Positions 50,526 to 58,314 of a DNA stretch of 64,000 nt are shown here, one piece after another. Origin of the DNA: Brevibacillus_D fluminis_A (GTDB taxonomy: Bacteria; Bacillota; Bacilli; Brevibacillales; Brevibacillaceae). The stretch spans positions 2,474,001-2,538,000 of the forward strand of contig NZ_CM125436.1 in the NCBI RefSeq assembly GCF_052072235.1. The letters run 5' to 3'. The position numbers and the translations under genes are program-made. The notes beneath the pieces are model-generated. The model searched no databases and was not told the DNA's origin. It worked only from the letters and a program-made list of their open reading frames with translations. Position 1 is the first letter of the stretch; each line of letters begins with the position of its first letter.

Positions 50526-50951
50526 ATGGTTCAGAATACGGTACATATAAAAGTCCAGTGGGGAGATACCGATATGGCCGGCATCATTTACTATCCCACC
50601 TACATGAAGTGGTTTGATATGGGGATGCTGACCTTGGTCAATGAAATGGGCGTATCTGTGCTCGACTTGTTTCACAACGAAAAAATCGGCTTGCCGCTCC
50701 TGGATGCAGGTGTGACCTGCCGCAAGCCGCTTCTGTACAACGATGCTGTGCGCGTCGTCTCCCGCGTCACGGAAGTCAACAACAAGACGTTCCGTCTGGA
50801 GCACGAAGTGTATCGCGGCGAAGAGCTGGTCGCCAACGGACACGAACTGCGCGGCTGGGTACAGTTCGATGACAAAGGAAATCTGAAAGCTGTCCCGATC
50901 CCTGACGAGGTACGGGAGCTGTTTTTGCAGGATAAGCTGTTGAATGTGTAA
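50526..50951 (+). CDS. 4-hydroxybenzoyl-CoA-thioesterase-type hotdog protein
   Basis: Acyl-CoA thioesterase of 141 residues, hotdog fold. The N-terminal motif WGDTDMAGIIYYPTYMKWFD places the catalytic Asp at residue 16, as Asp17 in the Pseudomonas 4HBT enzyme. It may hydrolyse an aryl-CoA made by the neighbouring 2-oxoacid oxidoreductase; this is an inference from context. GAGGAGGG lies about ten bases upstream. It follows hpaB by 88 bases and is probably co-transcribed. Confidence 0.85.
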   Translation: MVQNTVHIKVQWGDTDMAGIIYYPTYMKWFDMGMLTLVNEMGVSVLDLFHNEKIGLPLLDAGVTCRKPLLYNDAVRVVSRVTEVNNKTFRLEHEVYRGEELVANGHELRGWVQFDDKGNLKAVPIPDEVRELFLQDKLLNV

Positions 50952-50987
50952 TCGAACCGCCCGCGACAAACGGGGCGCGGCCTGAAA

Positions 50988-51033
50988 AAAAACGGCCCCT
51001 TCGACCTGTGAGATAGGTCGGAGGGGCCGTTTG
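50988..51033. terminator. Strong bidirectional terminator
   Basis: ACGGCCCCTTCGACCT pairs with AGGTCGGAGGGGCCGT over 16 positions with one mismatch. Eight Ts follow on the reverse strand, so it chiefly ends the CRP-family gene; a shorter TTT follows on the + strand. Confidence 0.9.
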
Positions 51034-51041
51034 AATCATGC

Positions 51042-51683
51042 TCAGTTCTCAGAAGGAATCATAATATTTTCATTTAAAATCGCCCGCAGCCGATTCATGT
51101 CATTGATATGAATGGAGCGGTTGGATACCGTGACAATCTCTTTCTTTTCCCATTGCTGAAGAATTTTATAGACCGTAATGCGGGAAGTGCCGATGTAACT
51201 GGACAACGAAATCTGATTGATCGAGATGCTCGTTTCTTTGCTCTTGTTATACATTTTCAGCAAGAAAAAGGCCAGCTTTTGCTCAAACGAGCGGTTTTCC
51301 TGCGTCACAATCTCAGCCAGCAGTCGTTCTTTGCGGATTAGGGATTGCAAGAAAATATCGATGGCTGCCGGATTGTCCCTGCAAATGCTTTGGAATGTTT
51401 CAGTGGAAAAATAGTAGAGGACAGATTGCTTCGTCACATGAGCCGTTGAAAAATACGGCTCCTTTTTTATGCCGGCTTCACCAAAAAGCTCTCCTGGTGT
51501 AACGATATCGATGATGCGTTCGTCGCCCTTGCTGGAGGTCAATTTGATCTTTACCTCGCCGTCAAACAGATAGTAAAAGCCTTTTCCGACCTCGCCTTGA
51601 TGAAACAAGATCGCCTTTTGAGGAAACGTTTTTTGGATTCCCTTTGACAGATAAGGCTCCCATGCATACTTGTGATGAGTCAT
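51042..51683 (-). CDS. CRP/FNR-family regulator 1
   Basis: A 213-residue regulator: cyclic-nucleotide-binding-fold domain at about 20-120 (ILFHQGEVGKGFYYLFDGEVKIKLTSSKGDERIIDIVTPGELFGEAG) and a Crp-type winged helix at about 150-210 (ISINQISLSSYIGTSRITVYKILQQWEKKEIV). No N-terminal Fe-S cysteine cluster, so it is not a classical Fnr. ATG 51683 with GAGGGGG six bases upstream. It is divergent from the ferredoxin-oxidoreductase operon and resembles the second regulator at 63190, so the pair may control the cluster. Confidence 0.9.
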   Translation of the reverse strand: MTHHKYAWEPYLSKGIQKTFPQKAILFHQGEVGKGFYYLFDGEVKIKLTSSKGDERIIDIVTPGELFGEAGIKKEPYFSTAHVTKQSVLYYFSTETFQSICRDNPAAIDIFLQSLIRKERLLAEIVTQENRSFEQKLAFFLLKMYNKSKETSISINQISLSSYIGTSRITVYKILQQWEKKEIVTVSNRSIHINDMNRLRAILNENIMIPSEN

Positions 51684-51942
51684 ATCTATCCCCCTCAACC
51701 AAATTATCGATAGGAGTGTTACATTGTTACTACAAGTAATATTTACACAATTCCTAATAGTAATACAAATCATAAATTGAACCCGTTCTCTTGTAAAGAA
51801 TTGTTCCCTCTCTTGTGTCAAATAGGGGGAAGTGTCGAATCATCAGCTTTCCTCGGCAAGTGTAAAATGCTTAGCATACGAAATTTTCGAAATAGTCTAT
51901 CATGGTGAAACAGGTTACAACTACTTGAATGAGGTGAAGGAG
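51684..51942. promoter_or_regulatory. Divergent control region of CRP gene and oxidoreductase operon
   Basis: A 259-base divergent gap with the small palindrome TTACT-ACA-AGTAA (51727-51739) and a repeated AGTAATA (51735 and 51759). These are candidate binding sites 45-80 bases upstream of the regulator start. Canonical TGTGA-N6-TCACA was not found. Confidence 0.35.
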
Positions 51943-52521
51943 ATGAAACAAATTCGATTTCACGGTCGAGGCGGGCAGGGCGCTGTGATGGCATCCGAGT
52001 TGCTGTGCCATGCACTGGTGCATGAGGGCAATTACGGTCAATCCATCCCGGCTTACGGCTTCGAACGCCGCGGCGCACCGCTTGAAGCGTTTGTGAAGCT
52101 GGATAGCAAACCGATCCGGGAACGAACACAGGTGTATGAGCCTGATGGCATCATAGTGCTGGACTCCGCTCTCATCGTACAACTCCCGATCTTTACTGGT
52201 GTGAAGCCGAATGGATTTGCGATTCTTAACGCTCGTAAAAAAATGACGCTGGACGATGTTCCGGAAAATGTGGAAACGCTTGCAACGATTGATGCTGTAC
52301 GCATAGCGCTGGAAGTATTCAAGGCACCGATTACCAACACCATTATGCTTGGCGCTTTTGCTCAGGCGACCAAGCTGGTTTCTCTACAGTCGTTGTGCGA
52401 ATGTATCGAGAGTAACTTTCCGAAGAAAATCGTAGAAAAAAATCTGGTCGCCGTTGCTCGTGGATTCAATGAAGTGCTGGTTGTCACGCGCAGCGGCCAG
52501 TTACAGAAGGCAGAGGGATAA
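51943..52521 (+). CDS. 2-oxoacid:ferredoxin oxidoreductase, gamma subunit
   Basis: Gamma subunit (PorG/VorC type), 192 residues, of a four-subunit CoA-dependent 2-oxoacid oxidoreductase. IRFHGRGGQGAVMASELLCHALVHEG and SIPAYGFERRGAPLEAFVKL are hallmark motifs. ATG 51943 follows GGTGAAGGAG; an upstream frame start at 51832 is not supported. First gene of gamma-delta-alpha-beta, the order found in pyruvate and 2-oxoisovalerate oxidoreductases. Confidence 0.92.
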   Translation: MKQIRFHGRGGQGAVMASELLCHALVHEGNYGQSIPAYGFERRGAPLEAFVKLDSKPIRERTQVYEPDGIIVLDSALIVQLPIFTGVKPNGFAILNARKKMTLDDVPENVETLATIDAVRIALEVFKAPITNTIMLGAFAQATKLVSLQSLCECIESNFPKKIVEKNLVAVARGFNEVLVVTRSGQLQKAEG

Positions 52522-52524
52522 GAG

Positions 52525-52818
52525 ATGAGCACAAAAGTACCTGACAAGTTGTATCGACTGACAGGGGACGATGTTGCCTCCGTCGGGAAAGGACTGTATG
52601 TGGTCAATACCGGTCTTTGGCGGTATCAGCGTCCGGTGACAGATCCGGATCTTTGCAAGCGATGCTCTGCTTGCTACATGTACTGTCCCGTCGGATGCAA
52701 GCTTGAGTTGAACACCCATTACGATACGAATCTGGATTGGTGCAAGGGCTGCGGCATTTGCGCAGAAGTCTGTCCGGCCAATGCCATTACGATGTATGAA
52801 GAGGTAGGTGAGGAATAG
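52525..52818 (+). CDS. 2-oxoacid:ferredoxin oxidoreductase, delta (2x[4Fe-4S]) subunit
   Basis: Ferredoxin-like subunit of 97 residues with two [4Fe-4S] motifs, CKRCSACYMYCP (about 44-55) and CKGCGICAEVCP (about 73-84). It carries electrons from the TPP site to external ferredoxin. Starts three bases after the gamma stop and its stop shares one base with the alpha-subunit GTG, so the subunits are translationally coupled. Confidence 0.93.
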   Translation: MSTKVPDKLYRLTGDDVASVGKGLYVVNTGLWRYQRPVTDPDLCKRCSACYMYCPVGCKLELNTHYDTNLDWCKGCGICAEVCPANAITMYEEVGEE

Positions 52819-54071
52819 TGGGCAAAATTGACGTATTAAATGGAAACAAAGCTGCGGCATGGGGAGCCAAGCTGGCGCGTGTCTCCTTGCTGGCAGCCTA
52901 TCCGATCACACCGCAAACGCCGCTGGTCGAATATTTGGCCACATTCGTAGCTGAGGGTGAAATCGATGCCGACCTTGTAGAAGTAGAGAGTGAACATACG
53001 GCACTGAGCGTTTTGCAGGGCGGGGTATTTGCAGGAGCACGTACTTTTACGGGAACCAGCTCACAAGGTCTTGCCCTGATGTATGAGCCGTACATCCGCA
53101 CCAGTACGATGCGTCTGCCGATCGTCATGGCGCTGGTCACCCGTGAAGTCATTTCGCCGCAAACGGTCTGGGGCGGTCAGCAGGATGCCGTCACCGTGCG
53201 TGAAGCAGGATGGATTCAGATCTGGTGTGAGAGCAACCAGGAGGTCTTGGACACGGTCTTGCAAGCTTACAAGATCGCGGAGAACAAAGGCGTTCTTCTC
53301 CCTGTAAACGTCTGTTACGACGGCTTCTCCCTGTCCCATATGGCGGAGCGTGTAGACATTCCCGAACAGGAGAAAGTGGACCGTTTCCTGCCGAAGCCGG
53401 ATATCACGCATGTGAAGCTGGACCCGGACAAACCGATGTCTGTCGACCCGTTGACGGCAGGTCCGATGCTGACGGAATTTAGGCATAAACAGGTGACGGC
53501 GATGAAATACGCCAGGGTAGTCATCGAGGAAGTCCGTCAAGAGTGGTTGCAGCTTTTCGGTCGAGATCACGGCGGTATGGTAGATGTGTATCGCATGGAG
53601 GATGCCGACATTGCCATCGTCTGTATGGGAAGTCCGGCGGGAACTGCGCGCGTGGCGATTGACGAGATGCGGGAGCTTGGCATCAAAGCAGGGATGGTGC
53701 GGATTCGCGTCCTGCGTCCATTCCCGGTAGACGAGATGCAAGCGTTGTTATCCGGGGTAAAAGCGATTGGCACGATCGATCGCAACGTCTCCTTTGGGGC
53801 AGGCTACGGCACGAGCTACCTCGAGTTGCGCACGGCGTTTGGCGGCAAGAGAATGCCGCCGATGATCGACTTTATCGGCGGGCTGGGCGGCTCCGATGTC
53901 ACGCTGGAGCAAATCAGGCAAGCCATCGTGATTACCCAGTACGTAGCCAATGGCGGCCAGTATCGCGACGTGACCTGGTTTGGGCTGGATGAAGTGGACG
54001 AAGATCAGTTGTTTACCCATGCCGATGAAGCCGGCCAAGCAGATCACGAGGTAAAGGAGGGGATCGTGTGA
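52818..54071 (+). CDS. 2-oxoacid:ferredoxin oxidoreductase, alpha subunit
   Basis: Alpha subunit (PorA type) of 417 residues, contributing the pyrimidine-binding half of the TPP site. GNKAAAWGAKLARVSLLAAYPITPQTPLVEYLA at the N-terminus, the VEVESEHTALSVLQG glutamate region, GARTFTGTSSQGLALM and the C-terminal RIRVLRPFPVDEMQALL are family-typical. GTG start at 52818. It oxidatively decarboxylates a 2-oxoacid to acyl-CoA and CO2; the chain or aryl group accepted cannot be told from sequence. Confidence 0.92.
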   Translation: MGKIDVLNGNKAAAWGAKLARVSLLAAYPITPQTPLVEYLATFVAEGEIDADLVEVESEHTALSVLQGGVFAGARTFTGTSSQGLALMYEPYIRTSTMRLPIVMALVTREVISPQTVWGGQQDAVTVREAGWIQIWCESNQEVLDTVLQAYKIAENKGVLLPVNVCYDGFSLSHMAERVDIPEQEKVDRFLPKPDITHVKLDPDKPMSVDPLTAGPMLTEFRHKQVTAMKYARVVIEEVRQEWLQLFGRDHGGMVDVYRMEDADIAIVCMGSPAGTARVAIDEMRELGIKAGMVRIRVLRPFPVDEMQALLSGVKAIGTIDRNVSFGAGYGTSYLELRTAFGGKRMPPMIDFIGGLGGSDVTLEQIRQAIVITQYVANGGQYRDVTWFGLDEVDEDQLFTHADEAGQADHEVKEGIV

Positions 54072-55096
54072 TGGAGAGCAACAACCATAACTATTCGACG
54101 CGTCCGAAAGGCGCCAAGGCAACGCTGGTAAAGGATGACTCCTTTTTTACCAAGAAGAGATTCGGCTTTATTTTCAGGGAAGAAAAGAAAATCAAGGAAG
54201 CGTATTACGATGTGACCCGTCATGAGGATCTGCTGTCACCAGGTAACTCTGCTTGTCTCGGATGCCATGCAGAGCTGGCACTGCGTACGACCCTGCGCAT
54301 TCTGGGGCCAAATACGATTCTGGCGATTCCTCCAGGCTGCATGGGCGGGATCGGTGTCGTCGGCTTCCAAGGCGGATCGGGTACCAAAATCCCTGTCTTT
54401 TTCCCGCTGCTGGACAATACGGCAGCGATGCTGGCCGGGATCAAGCGGCAGTATCAGCGGGAAGGCCGCGATGTGAATGTGGTGGCCTTTGCCGGTGACG
54501 GCGGTACAGCGGATGCGGGCTTCCAGTCCTTGTCCGGAGCAGCCGAGCGCGGAGAGAACATCATCTACATCTGCTACGACAATGAAGCCTACATGAACAC
54601 AGGGGTTCAACGCAGCGGAACGACACCGAAATGGTCGTGGACCCAAACCACGCCTGTAGGGGATAAGAGCCAAGGCAAGTCGCAAAAGGGAAAAGATATG
54701 CCGATGATTATGGCAGCACACAACATCCCTTACGTGGCGACAGCGAACCCTTCGTTCCTGCCTGACTACATCGACAAATTGAAAAAAGCCATGCAGGTAA
54801 AGAACGGCATGTCCTACATTCACCTCTACTCGGGCTGTCCGACAGGCTGGAAGTTCCCAACGGAGAAAACTATCGAGGTAGGCAAGCTGGCCGTGGAGAC
54901 CAACCTGTATCCGCTTTGGGAGTGTGTGGAAGGCAAGTTTAGAATGACCTATGAAGTGAAGAAGCGTACACCGATCCAGGAGTATACGCGTTCCATGCAA
55001 AAGTATGCTCACTTGACGGATGTAGAAATCCGCAACCTGCAATATTCGGTGGACCAAAACTACAAAAGGCTCAAAGACCTATGCAAAATCACGTAA
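54071..55096 (+). CDS. 2-oxoacid:ferredoxin oxidoreductase, beta subunit
   Basis: Beta subunit (PorB type) of 341 residues, holding the TPP diphosphate and a further [4Fe-4S] cluster. It shows GNSACLGCHAELALRTTLRILG (cysteines near 61-64), AFAGDGGTADAGFQSLSGAAERGENIIYICYDNEAYMNTG (GDG...N TPP motif) and later LYSGCPTGWKFP. ATG 54071 follows AAAGGAGGGG and shares its A with the alpha stop. A small unknown gene overlaps its last 16 bases. Confidence 0.92.
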   Translation: MESNNHNYSTRPKGAKATLVKDDSFFTKKRFGFIFREEKKIKEAYYDVTRHEDLLSPGNSACLGCHAELALRTTLRILGPNTILAIPPGCMGGIGVVGFQGGSGTKIPVFFPLLDNTAAMLAGIKRQYQREGRDVNVVAFAGDGGTADAGFQSLSGAAERGENIIYICYDNEAYMNTGVQRSGTTPKWSWTQTTPVGDKSQGKSQKGKDMPMIMAAHNIPYVATANPSFLPDYIDKLKKAMQVKNGMSYIHLYSGCPTGWKFPTEKTIEVGKLAVETNLYPLWECVEGKFRMTYEVKKRTPIQEYTRSMQKYAHLTDVEIRNLQYSVDQNYKRLKDLCKIT

Positions 55097-55371
55097 AGGC
55101 GGATCTGCCGTATCAGGTGGAAATCGACGCAACGGCCCATGCATGGAGGATGCCGTTCGTCTGGATCTTTGAAAAACTGTTCCGAGCAGGCGATGCAGTA
55201 CGTTTGGGCAAGACGACCCTGTACGTAAAGGATGCGAAGGGGAGCGTCATTCATCAGGAGTATTACGGAAAAAGCAGAAAAGCAGCGTGGTACCGGCAAC
55301 TGGAAATTGAGCAGAAGATGAAAGAAATGAATGCAACGGAATTTGAAAAATGGGTAAAGGGAGGCAAATAA
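55081..55371 (+). CDS. Small unknown protein coupled to the oxidoreductase
   Basis: A 96-residue basic, soluble protein (MQNHVKADLPYQVEIDATAH...) that I do not recognise. It contains FVWIFEKLFRAGDAVRLGKTTLYVKDAKGS and a helical, lysine-rich C-terminus. It has no cysteines or membrane segment. The start lies 16 bases inside the beta-subunit gene and its stop is one base before the cyclase gene's ATG, so it is translated as part of the operon. An assembly factor or extra subunit is possible. Confidence 0.75.
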   Translation: MQNHVKADLPYQVEIDATAHAWRMPFVWIFEKLFRAGDAVRLGKTTLYVKDAKGSVIHQEYYGKSRKAAWYRQLEIEQKMKEMNATEFEKWVKGGK

Positions 55372-55372
55372 A

Positions 55373-56170
55373 ATGAGTACGTCCACAAAAGATTTACTGG
55401 GTGATCTGCTTGCCGGCATTATCAATGGTGGCATTGAAGTCGTCGATTTGGCTCAACCATTGAACGAAAACACACCGGTCATGCAATTGCCGGAGCCGTT
55501 CGTCAATACGGGACATTTCCGCTACAACCGTCTTTCCAACTACGATGAGAACGGTCCAGCGTGGTACTGGAACGATTTCACCACAGGTGAGCACGTCGGC
55601 ACGCACTTCGATGCTCCGCGTCACTGGATCAGTGGAAAAGGACAGGATGGCGTCGACACGATCCCGATGAAGAACATGATTGGGGAAGCCTGTGTGATTG
55701 ATGTGAGGCAGAAGTGCCAGGAAAACCCGGATTATTTGTTGACGGTCGCAGACATTCTGGAATTCGAGAGTGTGCACGGCAAGATTCCGGAGCACGCCTA
55801 CCTGATTCTGCATACGGGCTGGGCGGCATACAACGACAATCATGAAAAATTCTTCAACGTGGGAGCAGATGGTATGCCGCATACTCCTGGCTTTGCCCCG
55901 GAAGCTTCCGAGTTTTTGGCCAAGGAGAGGAAAATCCTGGGGGTTGGGGTAGAGACGGTAGGAACAGACGCAGGAATCGCAGCGACGTTTGAGCCTGCTT
56001 TCCCCAGTCATTACTACATGCACGAGGCCAATCGCTACGGCATGGCTTCCTTGGCGAACGTCGACAAATTGCCGCCAAGAGGTGCGATTATCATCGCGAC
56101 ACCACTGAAAATTACCGACGGCAGCGGCAGTCCGATTCGTCCGATCGCATTGGTTCCAACTGCTAAGTAA
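55373..56170 (+). CDS. Cyclase-family metal hydrolase (isatin hydrolase/kynurenine formamidase-like)
   Basis: A 265-residue hydrolase of the cyclase superfamily. The metal-binding motif GEHVGTHFDAPRHW (H74, H78, D80, H84) is intact, matching the HxGTHxDxPxH signature of isatin hydrolase and kynurenine formamidase. Other typical parts are IEVVDLAQPLNENTPVM at the start and the late HYYMHEANRYGMASLANVDKLPPRGA. It probably opens a cyclic amide or hydrolyses a formamide; the substrate is not decidable. GGAGGCAAATAAA precedes the ATG. Confidence 0.88.
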   Translation: MSTSTKDLLGDLLAGIINGGIEVVDLAQPLNENTPVMQLPEPFVNTGHFRYNRLSNYDENGPAWYWNDFTTGEHVGTHFDAPRHWISGKGQDGVDTIPMKNMIGEACVIDVRQKCQENPDYLLTVADILEFESVHGKIPEHAYLILHTGWAAYNDNHEKFFNVGADGMPHTPGFAPEASEFLAKERKILGVGVETVGTDAGIAATFEPAFPSHYYMHEANRYGMASLANVDKLPPRGAIIIATPLKITDGSGSPIRPIALVPTAK

Positions 56171-56206
56171 GATTATTCATTTTATCCATAAAGGGTGGTT
56201 GTGAGT

Positions 56207-57655
56207 ATGAGCGAAAAAGATATGCAGTCTGTCATTGAAGACCATGCGCTGGAGAGCGTTCCGGAGTCAGAGCGACAAGGCTGGCTGAGTCTCTCCTGGA
56301 ATACGGCGGGGATCGCAACTACACTCATTCAGCTGTTTTTCGGGGCGCTGGTCACATTTGTGGCAGGGATTAAAATCGGAATCATCGCGGGGCTGATCGT
56401 GACGGTCGTGGGCGGAGCGCTAGGTTGGGCCGTTGGGCACATCGCCTTTAAATCGGGCCTTTCAAGTACGGTCATGTCACGAATATACGGCTTCGGCATC
56501 AAAGGCTCGATCATTGCTTCAGCGATTTATGGCTTTATGATACTTGGTTTTCTAGCGATTGAGAACGCGTTGTTGTACAAGGGCTTTCTGTTCTTCCTTG
56601 CGATCGAGGATACGCTGACAGCGAAGATCGTGATTTACGGCATCTTAACGATATTATGGATTGTGATTACGACATTCGGCTTCAAATTGGTAGCGAAGGT
56701 ATCTTCCTATACCCTGATCGCGTTTTTTGCCGTATTACTGTACATGCTCTTTGACATTATCGCGGTGTCGGGGCAGTCCTGGAGCGCCGTCCTCACATTC
56801 GGAGCGCAATTCCCGCCGGAGGTTCTCGCTTCGATGGGCGTGACGAGCGAGACGGACAAGCTGATCTTCGGGATCAACGTGCTGATCGGGTCTGCGGGAG
56901 CTTTGGCGCTGGTCGATGCAGACTTTGGGCGCTATGCGAAACGATCGCGGGATATCGGGATCGCAGCATTCCTGGGGAACATCGCGATGGATATTTTCAT
57001 GCTGACCATTGGCGGACTGGTGATGTTTGCCGGGATGCAGACGATTACGGACTACTATATGAAAGTACAGGGCATGGATGCGGCGACAGCAGCTCAGACG
57101 GCATTGCAAAGCCCGGATAGTATTGCAGCCGCCTTTATCATTTTCGGTGGAGTGATCGGCTTTATTTTAATGGTACTGGCGCAGTTCAAGGGACAGGTGC
57201 TCAATACGTACAGCGGCTCGCTCGCCTTGTCCAATCTCTTCTCCAGTCTGAACTGGAAGCCGGGACGCTTTGTCTTTGTCGTGATGGGGAACGTCATCGG
57301 TCTGATCATGCTGTACGGGCAAATACTCGCCTTGGTCAACGCCTGGATCACGATTCTGGGCGTGATTACGACCTGTTTTGCCGGTATCATGATCGCAGAC
57401 TATTTCATTGTTCGTCCAAAGCTGGGCCAGCAGGATACAGCCAAATTCGGAGCAGAGGAAGTCAACTGGTCAGGCGTCGTGTCTACAATCGTTGGGGTAA
57501 CCCTGGCGCACTACGTCCTGAATACCGTCGTGCCGATTGAGTTCTTTACATCACTGGTCGTGTCTGGTGTCGTCTATCCGATTCTTCGTTTGTATGTATT
57601 CAAGTCCAAGCATGCGGTGGAAGAACCGAATTTGCGTACCTTGCACATGAAATGA
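56207..57655 (+). CDS. NCS1-family permease (purine-cytosine permease-like)
   Basis: Nucleobase:cation symporter-1 family protein, 482 residues with 12 membrane segments. The N-terminal LSWNTAGIATTLIQLFFGALVTFVAGIK and the central LIGSAGALALVDADFGRYAKRSRDI are like CodB/purine-cytosine permeases. NCS1 members import cytosine, hydantoins, allantoin, uracil, pyridoxine or other N-heterocycles, which hints at a nitrogen heterocycle as substrate of the cluster. ATG 56207 has GGGTGG eight bases upstream. Follows the cyclase gene by 36 bases. Confidence 0.88.
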   Translation: MSEKDMQSVIEDHALESVPESERQGWLSLSWNTAGIATTLIQLFFGALVTFVAGIKIGIIAGLIVTVVGGALGWAVGHIAFKSGLSSTVMSRIYGFGIKGSIIASAIYGFMILGFLAIENALLYKGFLFFLAIEDTLTAKIVIYGILTILWIVITTFGFKLVAKVSSYTLIAFFAVLLYMLFDIIAVSGQSWSAVLTFGAQFPPEVLASMGVTSETDKLIFGINVLIGSAGALALVDADFGRYAKRSRDIGIAAFLGNIAMDIFMLTIGGLVMFAGMQTITDYYMKVQGMDAATAAQTALQSPDSIAAAFIIFGGVIGFILMVLAQFKGQVLNTYSGSLALSNLFSSLNWKPGRFVFVVMGNVIGLIMLYGQILALVNAWITILGVITTCFAGIMIADYFIVRPKLGQQDTAKFGAEEVNWSGVVSTIVGVTLAHYVLNTVVPIEFFTSLVVSGVVYPILRLYVFKSKHAVEEPNLRTLHMK

Positions 57656-57735
57656 TTCATGAAAAGCAAATCGCCGTTCCCGCATCATCAAAAGAGAGAA
57701 CAGAAACAACGGATAGGAGAAGGGGAGTCACACGA

Positions 57736-58236
57736 ATGCAAACACTTGTGAACACGAACGTCGATACGTTCAAGGCGATCATGGGCAGCTATCCAACCGG
57801 TGTAACCATTATTACGACAGAGGATGCCGAAGGGAATCCGGTTGGTCTGACGACGAACTCCTTCGTATCCGTCTCCATCAACCATCTTCTGGTACTCTTC
57901 TGTGCAGACAGCAAGGCGGGCTCCTTGCCTGCTTTTAAACAGGCTGGCAAGTTCGCCATACACATTTTGGCAGAGGATCAGAACGAGGTTTGCTGGCGCT
58001 TTGCAAGCAGAGAGCCCAACAAGTTTGACGACGTCGAGTGGAGCTGGTCGATAGGAAGACTTCCTGTTCTGCCTGAACCGCTGGGGCTGATGGAGTGCAG
58101 AACAGTCCAGGTTGTGGAAGCCGGGGATCATACGATCTTTATTGGTGAAGTGATGCATATTGAAAAAGCGGACAAGGGGCCCTTACTGTACTTCAAACGC
58201 AAGGTCGGCAGCATCCCGGATCGTTGGTTTACCTAG
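57736..58236 (+). CDS. hpaC: HpaC-type NAD(P)H:flavin reductase
   Basis: A 166-residue flavin reductase-like protein with the FMN-binding split barrel. GSYPTGVTIITTEDAEGNPVGLTTNSFVSVSINHLLVLFCAD is the family hallmark. It would supply FADH2 or FMNH2 to the HpaB-type hydroxylase at 48959 or to the luciferase-like enzyme at 61593. AAGGGGAG lies about eight bases before ATG 57736; an upstream frame start at 57652 overlaps the permease stop. Last gene of the operon, followed by a terminator. Confidence 0.9.
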   Translation: MQTLVNTNVDTFKAIMGSYPTGVTIITTEDAEGNPVGLTTNSFVSVSINHLLVLFCADSKAGSLPAFKQAGKFAIHILAEDQNEVCWRFASREPNKFDDVEWSWSIGRLPVLPEPLGLMECRTVQVVEAGDHTIFIGEVMHIEKADKGPLLYFKRKVGSIPDRWFT

Positions 58237-58259
58237 TTTACTCCAGAATGCCATACATG

Positions 58260-58298
58260 AAAGCCAGAATTCTCCGTCGCACAGAATTCTGGCTTTTT
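58260..58298 (+). terminator. Terminator of the oxidoreductase-permease-reductase operon
   Basis: AAGCCAGAATTCT pairs with AGAATTCTGGCTT over 13 positions, followed by TTT; a strong stem facing the convergent kinase gene. Confidence 0.88.
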
Positions 58299-58314
58299 CC
58301 CCCTTGCTTATGAA

